From the NCBI RefSeq assembly GCF_022921095.1, contig NZ_CP095053.1:4568501-4632500 (forward strand): 64,000 bases of DNA, written 5' to 3'. Under the pieces are notes generated by a model. That model saw nothing but the letters and a program-made list of their open reading frames with translations. It was not told where the DNA came from and ran no database searches. The position numbers were made by a program, and so were the translations under genes. The stretch comes from Hymenobacter aerilatus (GTDB lineage Bacteria > Bacteroidota > Bacteroidia > Cytophagales > Hymenobacteraceae). Shown here piece by piece: positions 42,770 to 51,690 of this stretch. Positions within the stretch are counted from its first letter, which is position 1. Every line of letters begins with the position of its first letter.

Positions 42770-44236
42770 ATGCTTTCCTTCCGTCTTTCTTCCTTTCTGG
42801 CCCTAGTTGTAGGGTGTCTGGCCTCCTTTTCGGGTAGGGCTCAGGGTACAGTTGTCATCACTGGCAAAATTAGTGGGCGCACGGCCGACTCCGTAGCTGT
42901 GTCCCTGCGCGAAAACCCACTCGACCCCAAGGAGCAAATCACCTACGCGCCCGTTAGCGACAAAGGAGAATTTCGGCTGGCGTTGAAAGTGAACGGTCCT
43001 ACCCGCGCTGACTTGGTATATAACGATGACGTGACGGACCTGTTCTTGGAGCCCGGTTATGCCCTCGACGTGCGCTTTAAGGGGAATGACCTGGCCTCTT
43101 CTGTGAAATATAAGGGCAAAGGCGCCGAGGTAAACAGTTACCTGTCGGAGGTAGACGCATCCTTTGTTGAAAACGACGGGTTTCAGGTGCTGCCCGACAA
43201 TATTATGCTCTACGAAGCGCCGTTTCTGTCGTTTCTGGACTACCGCCGCAAGCAGGAAGAAAAGTTTATGGAGCGGGGCATGGAGGGGGTAGACATGTCG
43301 AAAGCCTTCCGCGACTACGCCAAGGCCACCATCGTCTACAGCTACGCCAACGACCGGCTCACGTTCCCGGACCTGCGCGAGCAAGTAGTAAGCACGGAGG
43401 GCCGCCTGAAAATGTCGCCCACGTACTACGATTTTCTGAATGATAAAGCGCTGATTGAAAATCCGTCGGCCACGCAAAACGAGCTGTACCAGGAGTTCCT
43501 GCTCAACTACGTGCACTACCTGGCTACCTCCGACAAGCACCAGCGCACCGACCCCGATTTTTACTTGGTGTGCTATAACTTGGCCAAGCAAAAGCTGAGT
43601 GGCCCTGTAAAACCTATTATTCTGGGGCGGGTGTTGCAGGAGTCGTTCCGGTTTGGGCACGTGAAGCAGTCGGCCGCCATGCTGGAGGACTTCCGCAAAA
43701 TCGATAAGGACAATCAGTACTACCCCATTTTGGTGCAGGACTTCAACCTGCACAAGACCTTCGCCATTGGCTCGCCGGCCCCCGATTTTCGCCTGCGCAC
43801 GGCTCAGGGCGACTCCGTTTCACTGCGGGACTTTGCGGGCAAGCTGGTGTACGTCAATTTCTGGCGCACTACCAGCGGCTTGAGCTTGCGCGACCTACCC
43901 TACGCCGTGGAGCTAGCTAAAAAGTTTGAGGGCAAAGACATTGTGTTCCTGAATGTGGCGCTAGACGAAAACGAAGGCGCCTGGAAACAGCTGGTTATTA
44001 GCCGCAAACTGCCGGGCGTGCACGTGCGTGCCAACGGCGGCATGAAGGCGGCCATCGCCCGCGCCTACGGCGTGCAAGACGTACCCACATATATTCTGCT
44101 GGCCGAGGATGGTACCTTCCTCAACACCAAGCCCAAGCGCCTAAGCAGCCGCGCCGCCATCGACGAAATCAAGGAGTCGTTTGGAAAGGCCAGCACGTAT
44201 TCGGGCATTCTGCCGACGGGTTCGGCGAATAAGTAA
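42770..44236 (+). CDS. secreted TlpA-like protein with thioredoxin fold lacking the active-site cysteines
   Basis: 488 residues with a signal peptide (MLSFRLSSFLALVVGCLASFSGRAQ). Residues ~25-110 resemble the DUF4369-like strand-rich domain that often precedes TlpA domains in Bacteroidota (ITGKISGRTADSVAVSLR). A helical middle follows, and a C-terminal thioredoxin-like domain (about 335-470) starts GSPAPDFRLRTAQGDSVSLRD. The redox site that should read W-C-x-x-C is FWRTTSG near 363-369, without cysteines, although the cis-Pro loop VQDVPTYIL near 437 is kept. It therefore cannot act as a classical disulfide reductase; binding or scaffolding in the periplasm is inferred. Confidence 0.85.
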   Translation: MLSFRLSSFLALVVGCLASFSGRAQGTVVITGKISGRTADSVAVSLRENPLDPKEQITYAPVSDKGEFRLALKVNGPTRADLVYNDDVTDLFLEPGYALDVRFKGNDLASSVKYKGKGAEVNSYLSEVDASFVENDGFQVLPDNIMLYEAPFLSFLDYRRKQEEKFMERGMEGVDMSKAFRDYAKATIVYSYANDRLTFPDLREQVVSTEGRLKMSPTYYDFLNDKALIENPSATQNELYQEFLLNYVHYLATSDKHQRTDPDFYLVCYNLAKQKLSGPVKPIILGRVLQESFRFGHVKQSAAMLEDFRKIDKDNQYYPILVQDFNLHKTFAIGSPAPDFRLRTAQGDSVSLRDFAGKLVYVNFWRTTSGLSLRDLPYAVELAKKFEGKDIVFLNVALDENEGAWKQLVISRKLPGVHVRANGGMKAAIARAYGVQDVPTYILLAEDGTFLNTKPKRLSSRAAIDEIKESFGKASTYSGILPTGSANK

Positions 44237-44280
44237 CCCGCAAAACTGCGGAAGCTTACACGATTCACGCAACAATGTTT

Positions 44281-44323
44281 AAACCAACAGTGCCTTCTCG
44301 GGTTGAGAAGGCACTGTTGGTTT
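44281..44323 (+). terminator. terminator before the radical SAM gene
   Basis: A perfect 19-bp stem (AAACCAACAGTGCCTTCTC and its complement) around GGGTT, 44 bases after the stop of the TlpA-like gene. The A-rich 5' and T-rich 3' ends support bidirectional use. Confidence 0.85.
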
Positions 44324-44380
44324 CTAGCCCATCAGTTGTGGCGAGGCTTTCCGCTGCATTCCCGACTTTTGCTTTCCTCT

Positions 44381-45403
44381 ATGGCTTCACTGGTGCGCGA
44401 TGCGCTGACACTGCTTTCCAAAACCACACCCCGCCGTGTACTAAATGCCGGGCAGGTGATAGGGGGGTACGTGCTCAGCAAGCTTACCGGCAAGGCCCGG
44501 CACTGGGGCCTACCCATGGCCTTGTCGTTTGAGCCTACTACCAGCTGCAACCTGCGCTGCCCCGAGTGCCCCAGCGGGCTGCGCTCCTTCACGCGGCCTA
44601 CCGGTATGCTGCCGGCCGAGCTGTTTCGGCGCACCATTGATGAGGTGGCCAGCCGGTTATGGTACCTGATTTTTTACTTCCAAGGGGAGCCGTATCTGCA
44701 CCCCGAGTTTCTGGACTTAGTGCAATACGCGGCGGCCAAGGGGATCTACACGGCCACAAGTACCAACGCGCACTACCTCAACGACAAAAATGCCCGCCGC
44801 ACCGTAGAGTCGGGCCTCGACCGCCTCATCATCTCCCTCGATGGCACCACCCAAGAGGTGTATCAGCAGTACCGGGTAGGCGGCAAGCTGGATAAGGTGC
44901 TGGACGGAACACGTAACGTAGTGCGGTGGCGCAAGGAGCTGAAATCGAGCACACCGCGCATCGTATTTCAGTTTTTGGTGGTGCGCCCCAACGAGCACCA
45001 GATCGAGGACGCCCGGCGTATGGCCCGCGAGTTGGGCGTGGATGACGTGTGGTTTAAAACGGCCCAGATCTATGACTACCACAACGGCTCGCCCCTGATT
45101 CCGACCATCGACTACTACTCGCGCTACGAGAACAACGGCAACGGCACTTACAGCCTGAAAAACCGCTTGCTGAACCACTGCTGGAAAATGTGGCACTCCT
45201 GCGTGATTACCTGGGACGGCCTGGTGGTGCCCTGTTGCTTCGACAAAGACGCCGAATACCGCCTCGGCGACCTAAAGACGCAGACCTTCCGCCAGCTCTG
45301 GCAGGGCGACAAGTACCGCCGGTTCCGTGCGTCCTTACTCAAAGGTCGCGACCAGATTGAGATGTGTCGCAACTGCACTGAGGGTACCAAAGTGTGGGGG
45401 TAG
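44381..45403 (+). CDS. radical SAM / SPASM-domain protein
   Basis: 340 residues from the ATG at 44381 (MASLVRDALTLLSK); an upstream TTG frame begins inside the terminator and is rejected. The radical SAM 4Fe-4S motif CxxxCxxC is C56, C60, C63 (TTSCNLRCPECPSG). The C-terminal SPASM-like region holds further cysteines (HCWKMWHSC, VVPCCFDKD, IEMCRNCTEG) for auxiliary clusters. SPASM proteins often modify peptides or act as sulfatase maturases, but no peptide, sulfatase or partner gene is adjacent, so the substrate is unknown. It is convergent, with four bases between stops, with the DUF2490 gene. Confidence 0.88.
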   Translation: MASLVRDALTLLSKTTPRRVLNAGQVIGGYVLSKLTGKARHWGLPMALSFEPTTSCNLRCPECPSGLRSFTRPTGMLPAELFRRTIDEVASRLWYLIFYFQGEPYLHPEFLDLVQYAAAKGIYTATSTNAHYLNDKNARRTVESGLDRLIISLDGTTQEVYQQYRVGGKLDKVLDGTRNVVRWRKELKSSTPRIVFQFLVVRPNEHQIEDARRMARELGVDDVWFKTAQIYDYHNGSPLIPTIDYYSRYENNGNGTYSLKNRLLNHCWKMWHSCVITWDGLVVPCCFDKDAEYRLGDLKTQTFRQLWQGDKYRRFRASLLKGRDQIEMCRNCTEGTKVWG

Positions 45404-45407
45404 GCGC

Positions 45408-46223
45408 TTATTTCGTAAAGTCCAGATCGTAGGCTAGCACCGTACGGATGCCGTGGTTGTACTCAAATACGGGGGTAGTGGTGCCGGGAGCGTCTTCCTC
45501 ATGCTGCGTGATTTGGTAGAGGTACTGCACATCCAACCGGAAATTGTCGCTGAATTGGTAGCCTATTCCGCCCGCCAGGCGGTTTTGATTGAACACGTTA
45601 TTCTGCACGTTGCGCCCGAAGCTGATAAAGAGCTCATCGAAAGCCGTAAGGTAGGGCTCGTGGCTGTCGAGGGTAGGGCCGAGCAGGGGCAGTTGCAGAC
45701 TAAGCTGGTAGCGGATGCGGTTCTGAAACAGCCAACTGTCTATCGACTTATCAACAAACTGTGCCTGCCAGCGCTGCTCCAGCCGCACGCGGTGCGTGAG
45801 TTGCAGCCGACCCAGCGCATCCGTCAGCGACACATCCTCATACAGCCGATGCTCTGGCTCGCTCCGGCCGCTGGCGGCAGTAGGGTAATCGCCGTAGGGG
45901 TAGGTGATGAACAGCGTGTAGCCGCCCGATACGCTCACCCGATCGGAAAGCTGGTAGATACCACCCAGGCGGGCCAGCAGTTGCTGCGGATCCGCAATGA
46001 GGTGCACGCGCCGGAGTTGCAACTCGCTGTGCAACTGCCAGTTTTTGCTGAGTTGATGGTCGCCGTTATATACCAGCCAGCCGATGGTGTTATAATCCGG
46101 AATGCGAGTGCGCTGGGTTTGGGCCCGGCTGGGCGCGGCAGCAAAGCACAGCAGGGATAGGAGCAAGCAGGAAAGTAGGCGCACAGGGAAAGAGCGAAAA
46201 AGAAAATCAACGAAACAACTCAT
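45408..46223 (-). CDS. DUF2490 family outer-membrane protein
   Basis: 271 residues from the ATG at 46223. A signal peptide ends near APSRAQT. The repeating strand pattern (WLVYNGDHQLSKNWQLHSELQLRRV, YQLSDRVSVSGGYTLFITYPYG, THRVRLEQRWQ, LFQNRIRYQLSLQLPL, RLAGGIGYQFSDNFRLDVQYLYQIT) fits the DUF2490 barrel family of Bacteroidota outer-membrane proteins, whose function is unknown. It ends TVLAYDLDFTK. It follows the pirin gene on the same strand after 62 bases, so co-transcription is possible. Confidence 0.8.
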   Translation of the reverse strand: MSCFVDFLFRSFPVRLLSCLLLSLLCFAAAPSRAQTQRTRIPDYNTIGWLVYNGDHQLSKNWQLHSELQLRRVHLIADPQQLLARLGGIYQLSDRVSVSGGYTLFITYPYGDYPTAASGRSEPEHRLYEDVSLTDALGRLQLTHRVRLEQRWQAQFVDKSIDSWLFQNRIRYQLSLQLPLLGPTLDSHEPYLTAFDELFISFGRNVQNNVFNQNRLAGGIGYQFSDNFRLDVQYLYQITQHEEDAPGTTTPVFEYNHGIRTVLAYDLDFTK

Positions 46224-46285
46224 CAAAACACCCCTGGCAAGGCTATAAGCTTTGCTGGAAACGAGGCAAATTTTGCGCTTTAGTG

Positions 46286-47134
46286 TTACCAGGTGCCAAA
46301 ACGCCCGGCCCGATAATCCTGGTAAGCCTGCTGAATTTCCTGCTCCGTGTTCATCACAAAGGGCCCCTGCGCTACAATTGGCTCCCCGAAGGGTAGGGCG
46401 TGGCCCAGCAGCAGTACGGCATCAGTTAGCGCTTCGATGTGCAAGTTGTCGCCGTCGTGGTGGAACTCGGTGAGAGTGCGGGCTTCTGTTTCCTGGTCAT
46501 TCACGCGCAGCTTGCCGCGGATGGTGTAGAAAAAAATAGTTCGCTCGGCCGGAATAGAGAAATTCAGCACAGCGCCGGCCTCCAGGTCGATGGTTGCCAG
46601 CTGCACATCGGCCAGCGACTGCACGGCCCCAGCCTGGCCGGCCCAGGTGCCCGATACGGCCTGCAGGCGGGCCCGGCCATCGGCCAGCGCCACTTCCGGA
46701 ATGTCAGCTTTCTGCAAGCCTTGGTAGTGTGGCGGCGTCATTTTGAGGCGCGCCGGCAGGTTCACCCAAAGCTGTAAGATTTCCAGGTCGCCGCCGGTTT
46801 GCTTGAAATGGTCGGAAGATATTTCGCTGTGAATCAATCCGCTGCCGGCCGTCATCCACTGTACACCTCCGGCTTCAATCACGCTTTGGTGCCCACTGCT
46901 ATCCTGGTGCATGATATCACCGGCCAGAATAAACGTTACGGTCTCAAACCCCCGGTGCGGGTGCGGCCCGAAGGGTAGGCCCCGGTTGCCGAGCCGGTAC
47001 ACCTGCGGGCCGTGGTGGTTGAGGAACAGAAACGGGTCGAGGTGCGCTACGGCCGGGGTAGGCAGCGCGCGGTACGTGGTCAGGTCGGCAATGGGGGCGC
47101 TAACGGCGCGGTGCTGGGCTTTGATGGTGCGCAT
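46286..47134 (-). CDS. pirin family protein
   Basis: 282 residues from the ATG at 47134 (MRTIKAQHRAVSAP). It is a bicupin; the N-terminal cupin has the four metal ligands of pirin: H58 and H60 in PHPHRGFET and H102 and E104 in GLIHSE. The second cupin is less conserved and lacks ligands, as usual. Some bacterial pirins oxidise quercetin and others act as regulators; the sequence does not decide between these. No regulator or catabolic genes are adjacent. Confidence 0.92.
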   Translation of the reverse strand: MRTIKAQHRAVSAPIADLTTYRALPTPAVAHLDPFLFLNHHGPQVYRLGNRGLPFGPHPHRGFETVTFILAGDIMHQDSSGHQSVIEAGGVQWMTAGSGLIHSEISSDHFKQTGGDLEILQLWVNLPARLKMTPPHYQGLQKADIPEVALADGRARLQAVSGTWAGQAGAVQSLADVQLATIDLEAGAVLNFSIPAERTIFFYTIRGKLRVNDQETEARTLTEFHHDGDNLHIEALTDAVLLLGHALPFGEPIVAQGPFVMNTEQEIQQAYQDYRAGRFGTW

Positions 47135-47305
47135 GCAAAAGCTATTTATGTATTACCTGCAGCCGTGGCAATATGTTTGTAAAGGGGCCTCGTGCGTTAT
47201 GTACGCATCAGCCTCAACTTCAGCGACAATTCTTGTCCCGAAAGAACAGGAACTTCCCTGGTTCTCTGCTTATATTGTACTCGTTTTGTCAACAACTTTT
47301 TTCCC

Positions 47306-47707
47306 ATGTCTGCTTCCCTCGAAACAGTTAAACAATTTTTACAGCTAGCAGAAGCCTGTATTACTGATCGTGCGGCCTACGTGGCAGTACTGCATCCGGA
47401 GGTAGAGCGGCTAGAGTTTCCAAACCTGCACAATAAACAGGTGCAGCGTCGTAATTTCGAAGACATTGTTGATGGTATTCGCGAAGGTCGGGAACTGCTG
47501 GCTCGGCAGGAGCTAGCCGGCTGGAACTTCATAATCAGCAACGACAACACGATAGTAGCGGAGATTCGTTGGCGTGGTGAGATGAGCATTCGCAATGAGC
47601 GCGTGGTGCCGGGCCAAGTCATTACTGGCCATTACTGCCGGGTGTTTGAGTTGAAGGAAGGCTTGATTTTCCGCATTCGCGACTATTTCTGCTACGAAAT
47701 GTTCTAA
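47306..47707 (+). CDS. SnoaL-like / NTF2-fold protein
   Basis: 133 residues from the ATG at 47306 (MSASLETVKQFLQLAEA); the longer frame from 47192 is not supported. An N-terminal helix is followed by YVAVLHPEVERLEFPN and curved-sheet strands (TIVAEIRWRGEM, YCRVFELKEGLIFRIRDY), the layout of SnoaL/NTF2-like domains. A paralogue at 55235-55639 shares long stretches, for example LHPEVE(R/Q)LE and GRELL. Such proteins can be small hydrolases, isomerases or binding proteins; no catalytic assignment is justified. Confidence 0.75.
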   Translation: MSASLETVKQFLQLAEACITDRAAYVAVLHPEVERLEFPNLHNKQVQRRNFEDIVDGIREGRELLARQELAGWNFIISNDNTIVAEIRWRGEMSIRNERVVPGQVITGHYCRVFELKEGLIFRIRDYFCYEMF

Positions 47708-47830
47708 CCTCTACTTCACTAGCGTCGCATAGCGGGTAGGGCAAAATGCTACTGCGTGTCGATTGACAAGCACTCAGCGCAGCCTTTGCTGCCTGAGAAG
47801 GTCATTAGAACAGTTTCGTACCTTGTTCTG

Positions 47831-49924
47831 ATGATGACCAAACCTCTACTATCGTATGTAGTAACGGCCGCTGTGCTGGCGGGCTGCGCCGGCAGCCACC
47901 GCACGGCACCTGCTACCACAGCCACCACCGCGCCTACCACTGCCGGCCCCATCCTACCCGGCGTAGGCCTCGACGTGGCCGACCTGGATACCACCGTATC
48001 GCCCTGCGAGGACTTTTTTCACTACTCTGGCGGCAACTGGCTGCGCAACAACCCTATTCCAGCCTATGCCTCTAGCTGGGGGCCGCGCAACCTGCTCGGC
48101 GACCGGACCCAGGCCCTGCTGAAGAAAATCCTGGAAGATGCGGCCGCCAACACCCGCGTCTCCAGGGGCTCCAACCTGCAAAAGGTAGGCGACTACTATG
48201 CCTCTGGCATGGACTCGGTAGGGCTGGACCGCGCCGGCCTGAAATACCTCCAGCCTGAGCTGCGCCGCATCGACGCCATCATCAGCCGCGACGCGCTACG
48301 TCGGGAACTGGCCCACCAGCAAACGTTGGGCACGGGCGCCTACTTTCGCGCCGGCGTTAGTCCCGACCGCAAGAACAGCTCCGTGTATGCCGTGAATCTG
48401 GGCCAGGGCGGTCTGAGCATGCCCGACCGCGACTACTACCTCAAGGATGACGCCCGCTCTACCACCGTGCGCACCGCCTACGTGGAGTACCTGACCACGG
48501 TGTTTGAGCTGCTGGGCAACGCCTCCGCTACGGCCCAGCAAAAAGCGGCCAACGTGCTGGCGTTGGAAACCCGCCTGGCTCGTGCTAGCAAAAGCCGCGT
48601 AGAGCTGCGCGACCCGTATGCCAACTACAACAAAATACCGCTGGCTGAGTTCGACCGCGCCTACCCGGCGTTGGGGCTAGGGGCCATGCTGAAGCAAAAC
48701 GGCCTGGGTGCGGCGCAGGAAGTAATTGTAGGCCAGCCAGCTTTCTTTCAGGAGCTGAACACGGTGCTGCAAACCACCCCGCTTGCCGAGCAGAAAAACT
48801 ACCTCACCTGGCAGCTGGTGTCGTCCGTCACGTCGGCCTTGCCGCAGGCGTATTCCGATGCGGCGTTTCGGTTTCAGCAGGTGCAGAGCGGTACCAAGCA
48901 GCAGCCTACCCGCTGGAAACGCATGCTAGCCGCCACCGACGGTACGTTGGGCGAAGCCTTCGGGCAGCTGTATGTCGATAAGGCCTTTTCGCCGGAAGCC
49001 AAGCAGAAGGCGCTGGATATGCTTGCCAATATCAAGGCGTCGATGGCCGAGCACATTCGTTCCAACACCTGGATGAGCAGCGCCACCAAAACCGAAGCCC
49101 TGAAAAAGCTGAATGCCCTGCGCGTGAAAATTGGCTACCCCGATAAGTGGAAGGATTACTCGGCCCTGAACATCACTCGTGAATCCTACCTGCAAAACGT
49201 GCTGGCCGCCCGGCAGTGGAACTACGCCCGCAACGTGGAGAAATACGGCCAGCCCATCGACCGGACCGAGTGGGGCATGACGCCGCCTACCATCAATGCC
49301 TACTACAGCCCGGCCATGAACGAAATCGTGTTTCCGGCCGGCTACCTCCAACCGCCGTTCTTTGACCCCAAGGCCGACGACGCAGTGAACTACGGCGCCA
49401 TTGGCGGCGTGATGGGCCACGAGATGACCCACGCTTTCGACGACCAGGGCCGGCAGTACGACTCGGAAGGCAACCTGCGCGACTGGTGGACCAAGGCCGA
49501 CGGCGAGGAGTTTACCAAGCGCGCCGCTGTGGTTGGCCAGCAGTATTCAGCCTTCTCGCCGCTCGATTCGGTGTACGTGAACGGCAAGTTGACCATGGGC
49601 GAGAACCTGGCCGATTTCGCCGGCCTCACCATTGTGTACGACGCCCTGCAAAAGCAGCTTCAGCAGAAATATGGTCGCCAGCCCCGCCCGCGCTACGACG
49701 GCTTTACGCCCGAGCAGCGGTTTTTCCTGAGCTGGGCGCAACTGCGGCGCACCAACATCCGCCCCGAAGCCCTGCGCCAGCAAATCCTCACCGACCCCCA
49801 CTCGCCCGGCCAGTACCGTACCATCGGACCGCTCATGAACATGCCCCAGTTCTACGACGCCTTCGGCTGCCAGCCCGGCCAGAAAATGGTGCGTACGGCC
49901 GAGGACCGGGCTAAGATCTGGTAA
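47831..49924 (+). CDS. M13 family zinc metallopeptidase lipoprotein (neprilysin/PepO-like)
   Basis: 697 residues from the ATG at 47831 (MMTKPLLSYVV). An upstream GTG frame at 47756 would precede the signal sequence and is rejected. The lipobox VLAGC predicts a lipid-anchored exported enzyme, followed by a Thr/Ala/Pro-rich linker. The conserved N-terminal M13 signature DTTVSPCEDFFHYSGGNWL is present. Zinc ligands lie in GHEMTHAFDDQG (HExxH near 528-532) and in GENLADFAGL (Glu near 590). The C-terminus has RLRT-like FFLSWAQLRRTN and ends in KIW, where the family typically ends xxxW. It should cleave small peptides outside the cytoplasm. Confidence 0.94.
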   Translation: MMTKPLLSYVVTAAVLAGCAGSHRTAPATTATTAPTTAGPILPGVGLDVADLDTTVSPCEDFFHYSGGNWLRNNPIPAYASSWGPRNLLGDRTQALLKKILEDAAANTRVSRGSNLQKVGDYYASGMDSVGLDRAGLKYLQPELRRIDAIISRDALRRELAHQQTLGTGAYFRAGVSPDRKNSSVYAVNLGQGGLSMPDRDYYLKDDARSTTVRTAYVEYLTTVFELLGNASATAQQKAANVLALETRLARASKSRVELRDPYANYNKIPLAEFDRAYPALGLGAMLKQNGLGAAQEVIVGQPAFFQELNTVLQTTPLAEQKNYLTWQLVSSVTSALPQAYSDAAFRFQQVQSGTKQQPTRWKRMLAATDGTLGEAFGQLYVDKAFSPEAKQKALDMLANIKASMAEHIRSNTWMSSATKTEALKKLNALRVKIGYPDKWKDYSALNITRESYLQNVLAARQWNYARNVEKYGQPIDRTEWGMTPPTINAYYSPAMNEIVFPAGYLQPPFFDPKADDAVNYGAIGGVMGHEMTHAFDDQGRQYDSEGNLRDWWTKADGEEFTKRAAVVGQQYSAFSPLDSVYVNGKLTMGENLADFAGLTIVYDALQKQLQQKYGRQPRPRYDGFTPEQRFFLSWAQLRRTNIRPEALRQQILTDPHSPGQYRTIGPLMNMPQFYDAFGCQPGQKMVRTAEDRAKIW

Positions 49925-49956
49925 AAAAAAGCAGCTAGTAGTACCCCTATACAAAG

Positions 49957-50012
49957 TCCACTGTAGAGGCAAAGAGCAGCTCAGATTGCTCTGCCTCCAC
50001 AGTGGATTTTTT
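49957..50012 (+). terminator. terminator after the M13 peptidase gene
   Basis: TCCACTGT-GAGGC-GAGCA arms pair with TGCTC-GCCTC-ACAGTGGA with small bulges, followed by six T residues, 33 bases past the stop. Confidence 0.83.
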
Positions 50013-50282
50013 GTGTGAACCACCATCACGAAACAGGTTTTGTTACTGACCCTATGACCAAGCTACTAGCAGGGTATGAGGCTTTCAAATAGGCAGGCAA
50101 GCTGATAGGGTAGGGAAGAACGGCCCCATTTGTGATACCCTACGCCCTGAAAGTTCTATGACGCCTTAAGCGGGCAGAAATAGAAACGAAAGAAGAATAG
50201 ATGCGACGAATGGTTTTTCAGCAATGCGTTTTTCGTCGAATTATTCTACCTGCTTGCTTGCCTACCTCCATTCTTTCCTGCT
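50013..50282 (+). other. intergenic region upstream of the DUF6089-like gene
   Basis: About 270 bases holding no supported gene. It should contain the promoter of the gene at 50283, but no convincing TTTG / TAnnTTTG pair was found. It includes TTCGTCGAATTATTC close to the gene and a mixed-GC stretch. Confidence 0.45.
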
Positions 50283-51170
50283 ATGAAAAAAAAATACGCA
50301 TTTCTTTTACTGGCTGTCGCTAGCCTAGGTGCCCGGCCAACTGCCCAGGCGCAATCCTTCACCAAAGCCAGTCGGTACCTGACAGTGGGGGGGCACCTAA
50401 GCGCCTTCAATTACTTTGGCGACCTAACCCCCCGCGTGAGCTTTGCTAGCGTACGGATGGCAGCTGCTCGACCAGGCTTTGGGTTTCATGTTATGCAGCG
50501 CCTCACTCCCTATGTATCAGTGCGCGGCGCTCTGTCGTTTGGGCGCATCGCTGGCTCTGATAAACAAGCAGCCGGTAAAGACGCGACGTACCGCTACTAC
50601 CGCAACCTCAACTTTGAAAGTAACATCCAGGAGCTTTCCGCGGTAGGAATTGTTGATTTGATTCCTAACCACATGCAGGCAGCGTACCGGGTGCCAGTAG
50701 TTCCCTATGTGTTTGGGGGCATAGCGGCCTTTCATTTCAACCCCAAAGGAACCGTAGATGGTGGTACAATACCAGCTGGCCTTAAGCCCGGCGCTAAGGT
50801 GGAGCTGCAACCCCAGCGCACTGAAGGGCGCTACTACCAACGGGCACAGCTAGCAATTCCCTTCGGGGCCGGCGTACGCGTGAAGGTGGCCAAGAACGTC
50901 AACGTAGGTATGGAACTAGGCTGGCGCAAGACGTTCACAGACTACCTCGACGACGTGAGTACTACCTATACAAGTGTTGCCAACCTCTCGACGCCAGCGG
51001 CGCGCTATTTTGGGGGTGGCATCACTCGAACCGACCAAAACACGCCCGCGCAAATGGACGTGCCAGGCGCTTTACGTGGGAACAGCAGTCAGAAAGATTG
51101 GTATATCACCACAGGAGTGACTGTAGACTACATCATAGAAAGAAAGATGAAGACCAATAAGTTTAGATAA
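50283..51170 (+). CDS. outer-membrane protein, DUF6089-like barrel
   Basis: 295 residues with a clear signal peptide (MKKKYAFLLLAVASLGARPTAQAQ). The sequence follows the DUF6089-type pattern: NYFGDLTPR near the start, then RGALSFGRIAGSD, RNLNFESNIQELS, YVFGGIAAFHFNPKG, the conserved ELGWRKTFTDYLDDVS and a final strand VTVDYIIERK. This family is an OmpA-like barrel of Bacteroidota, and some members lie near gliding or T9SS genes, but none are adjacent here. It ends before a terminator and the BlaI operator region. Function unknown. Confidence 0.82.
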   Translation: MKKKYAFLLLAVASLGARPTAQAQSFTKASRYLTVGGHLSAFNYFGDLTPRVSFASVRMAAARPGFGFHVMQRLTPYVSVRGALSFGRIAGSDKQAAGKDATYRYYRNLNFESNIQELSAVGIVDLIPNHMQAAYRVPVVPYVFGGIAAFHFNPKGTVDGGTIPAGLKPGAKVELQPQRTEGRYYQRAQLAIPFGAGVRVKVAKNVNVGMELGWRKTFTDYLDDVSTTYTSVANLSTPAARYFGGGITRTDQNTPAQMDVPGALRGNSSQKDWYITTGVTVDYIIERKMKTNKFR

Positions 51171-51219
51171 GATATTGGTATACAAATAATTGTCATAAAA
51201 TTTGTGTTGCTGATTGTGC

Positions 51220-51259
51220 ATAACGCCTTCGCCCTACCCGGTGAAGGCGTTATTTTTTT
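51220..51259 (+). terminator. terminator after the DUF6089-like gene
   Basis: ATAACGCCTTC and GAAGGCGTTAT form an 11-bp stem around a GC-rich loop, followed by seven T residues. It separates the upstream gene from the BlaI operator region. Confidence 0.88.
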
Positions 51260-51279
51260 GGCTGTTGTATATCTTTATT

Positions 51280-51313
51280 TACGAAATAATCGTAGAATTA
51301 CGAATAAATCGTA
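51280..51313 (+). promoter_or_regulatory. two tandem BlaI-type operator palindromes
   Basis: TACGA-N5-TCGTA occurs twice, at 51280-51294 and 51299-51313, with a 19-base period, ending nine bases before the BlaI-type start codon. BlaI/MecI repressors bind tandem dyads in their own promoters, so this is most simply the autoregulatory operator. The half-site TACGA differs from the staphylococcal TACA. Confidence 0.75.
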
Positions 51314-51322
51314 TTTGCTGAT

Positions 51323-51688
51323 ATGGAACGACTTACCCAACCCGAAGAAGAAGCCATGCAGGTGCTATGGCAGATGGATGGTGGCTTTGTGAAAGACGTA
51401 CTGGAGCGCCTACCTGAGCCCCAACCGCCCTACACCACGCTGGCTTCTACCATCCGCAACCTGGAGCGCAAAGGCTACGTGCGCGCCGAGAAACTTGGTA
51501 ATTCCTACCGCTATGCGCCGCTGGTGCGCAACGAGGACTACCGCCGCCGCTTCATGAGCAGTTTCGTGAGCGACTATTTCCGCAATTCGTACAAAGAAGT
51601 CGTATCGTTTTTTGCGAAAGAGCAGAAAATCAGCGCCGACGAGTTGCAGGAAATTATCCGCATGATTGAGGACGGTAAACGCAATTAG
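51323..51688 (+). CDS. BlaI/MecI-family transcriptional repressor
   Basis: 121 residues. The winged helix-turn-helix includes EEEAMQVLWQMDGGFVKDVLERL, the recognition region PPYTTLASTIRNLERKGYV and the wing KLGNSYRYAPLV; a C-terminal dimerisation part (FMSSFVSDYFRNSYKEVVSFF) completes the family layout. It should repress its own operon through the two palindromes just upstream and be inactivated by proteolysis started by the M56 membrane sensor encoded two bases downstream. No beta-lactamase gene is present, so the regulon is not known; in Bacteroidota such pairs commonly control other envelope functions. Confidence 0.93.
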   Translation: MERLTQPEEEAMQVLWQMDGGFVKDVLERLPEPQPPYTTLASTIRNLERKGYVRAEKLGNSYRYAPLVRNEDYRRRFMSSFVSDYFRNSYKEVVSFFAKEQKISADELQEIIRMIEDGKRN

Positions 51689-51690
51689 CC

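Noticed and set aside
42803..43753. Open frame of 316 codons on the minus strand
   Set aside because: Antisense to the TlpA-like gene; His/Val-rich composition is typical of a reverse-complement shadow.
45453..46160. Open frame of 235 codons on the plus strand
   Set aside because: Antisense to the DUF2490 gene, which has a signal peptide and barrel pattern; the plus-strand frame has no family likeness.
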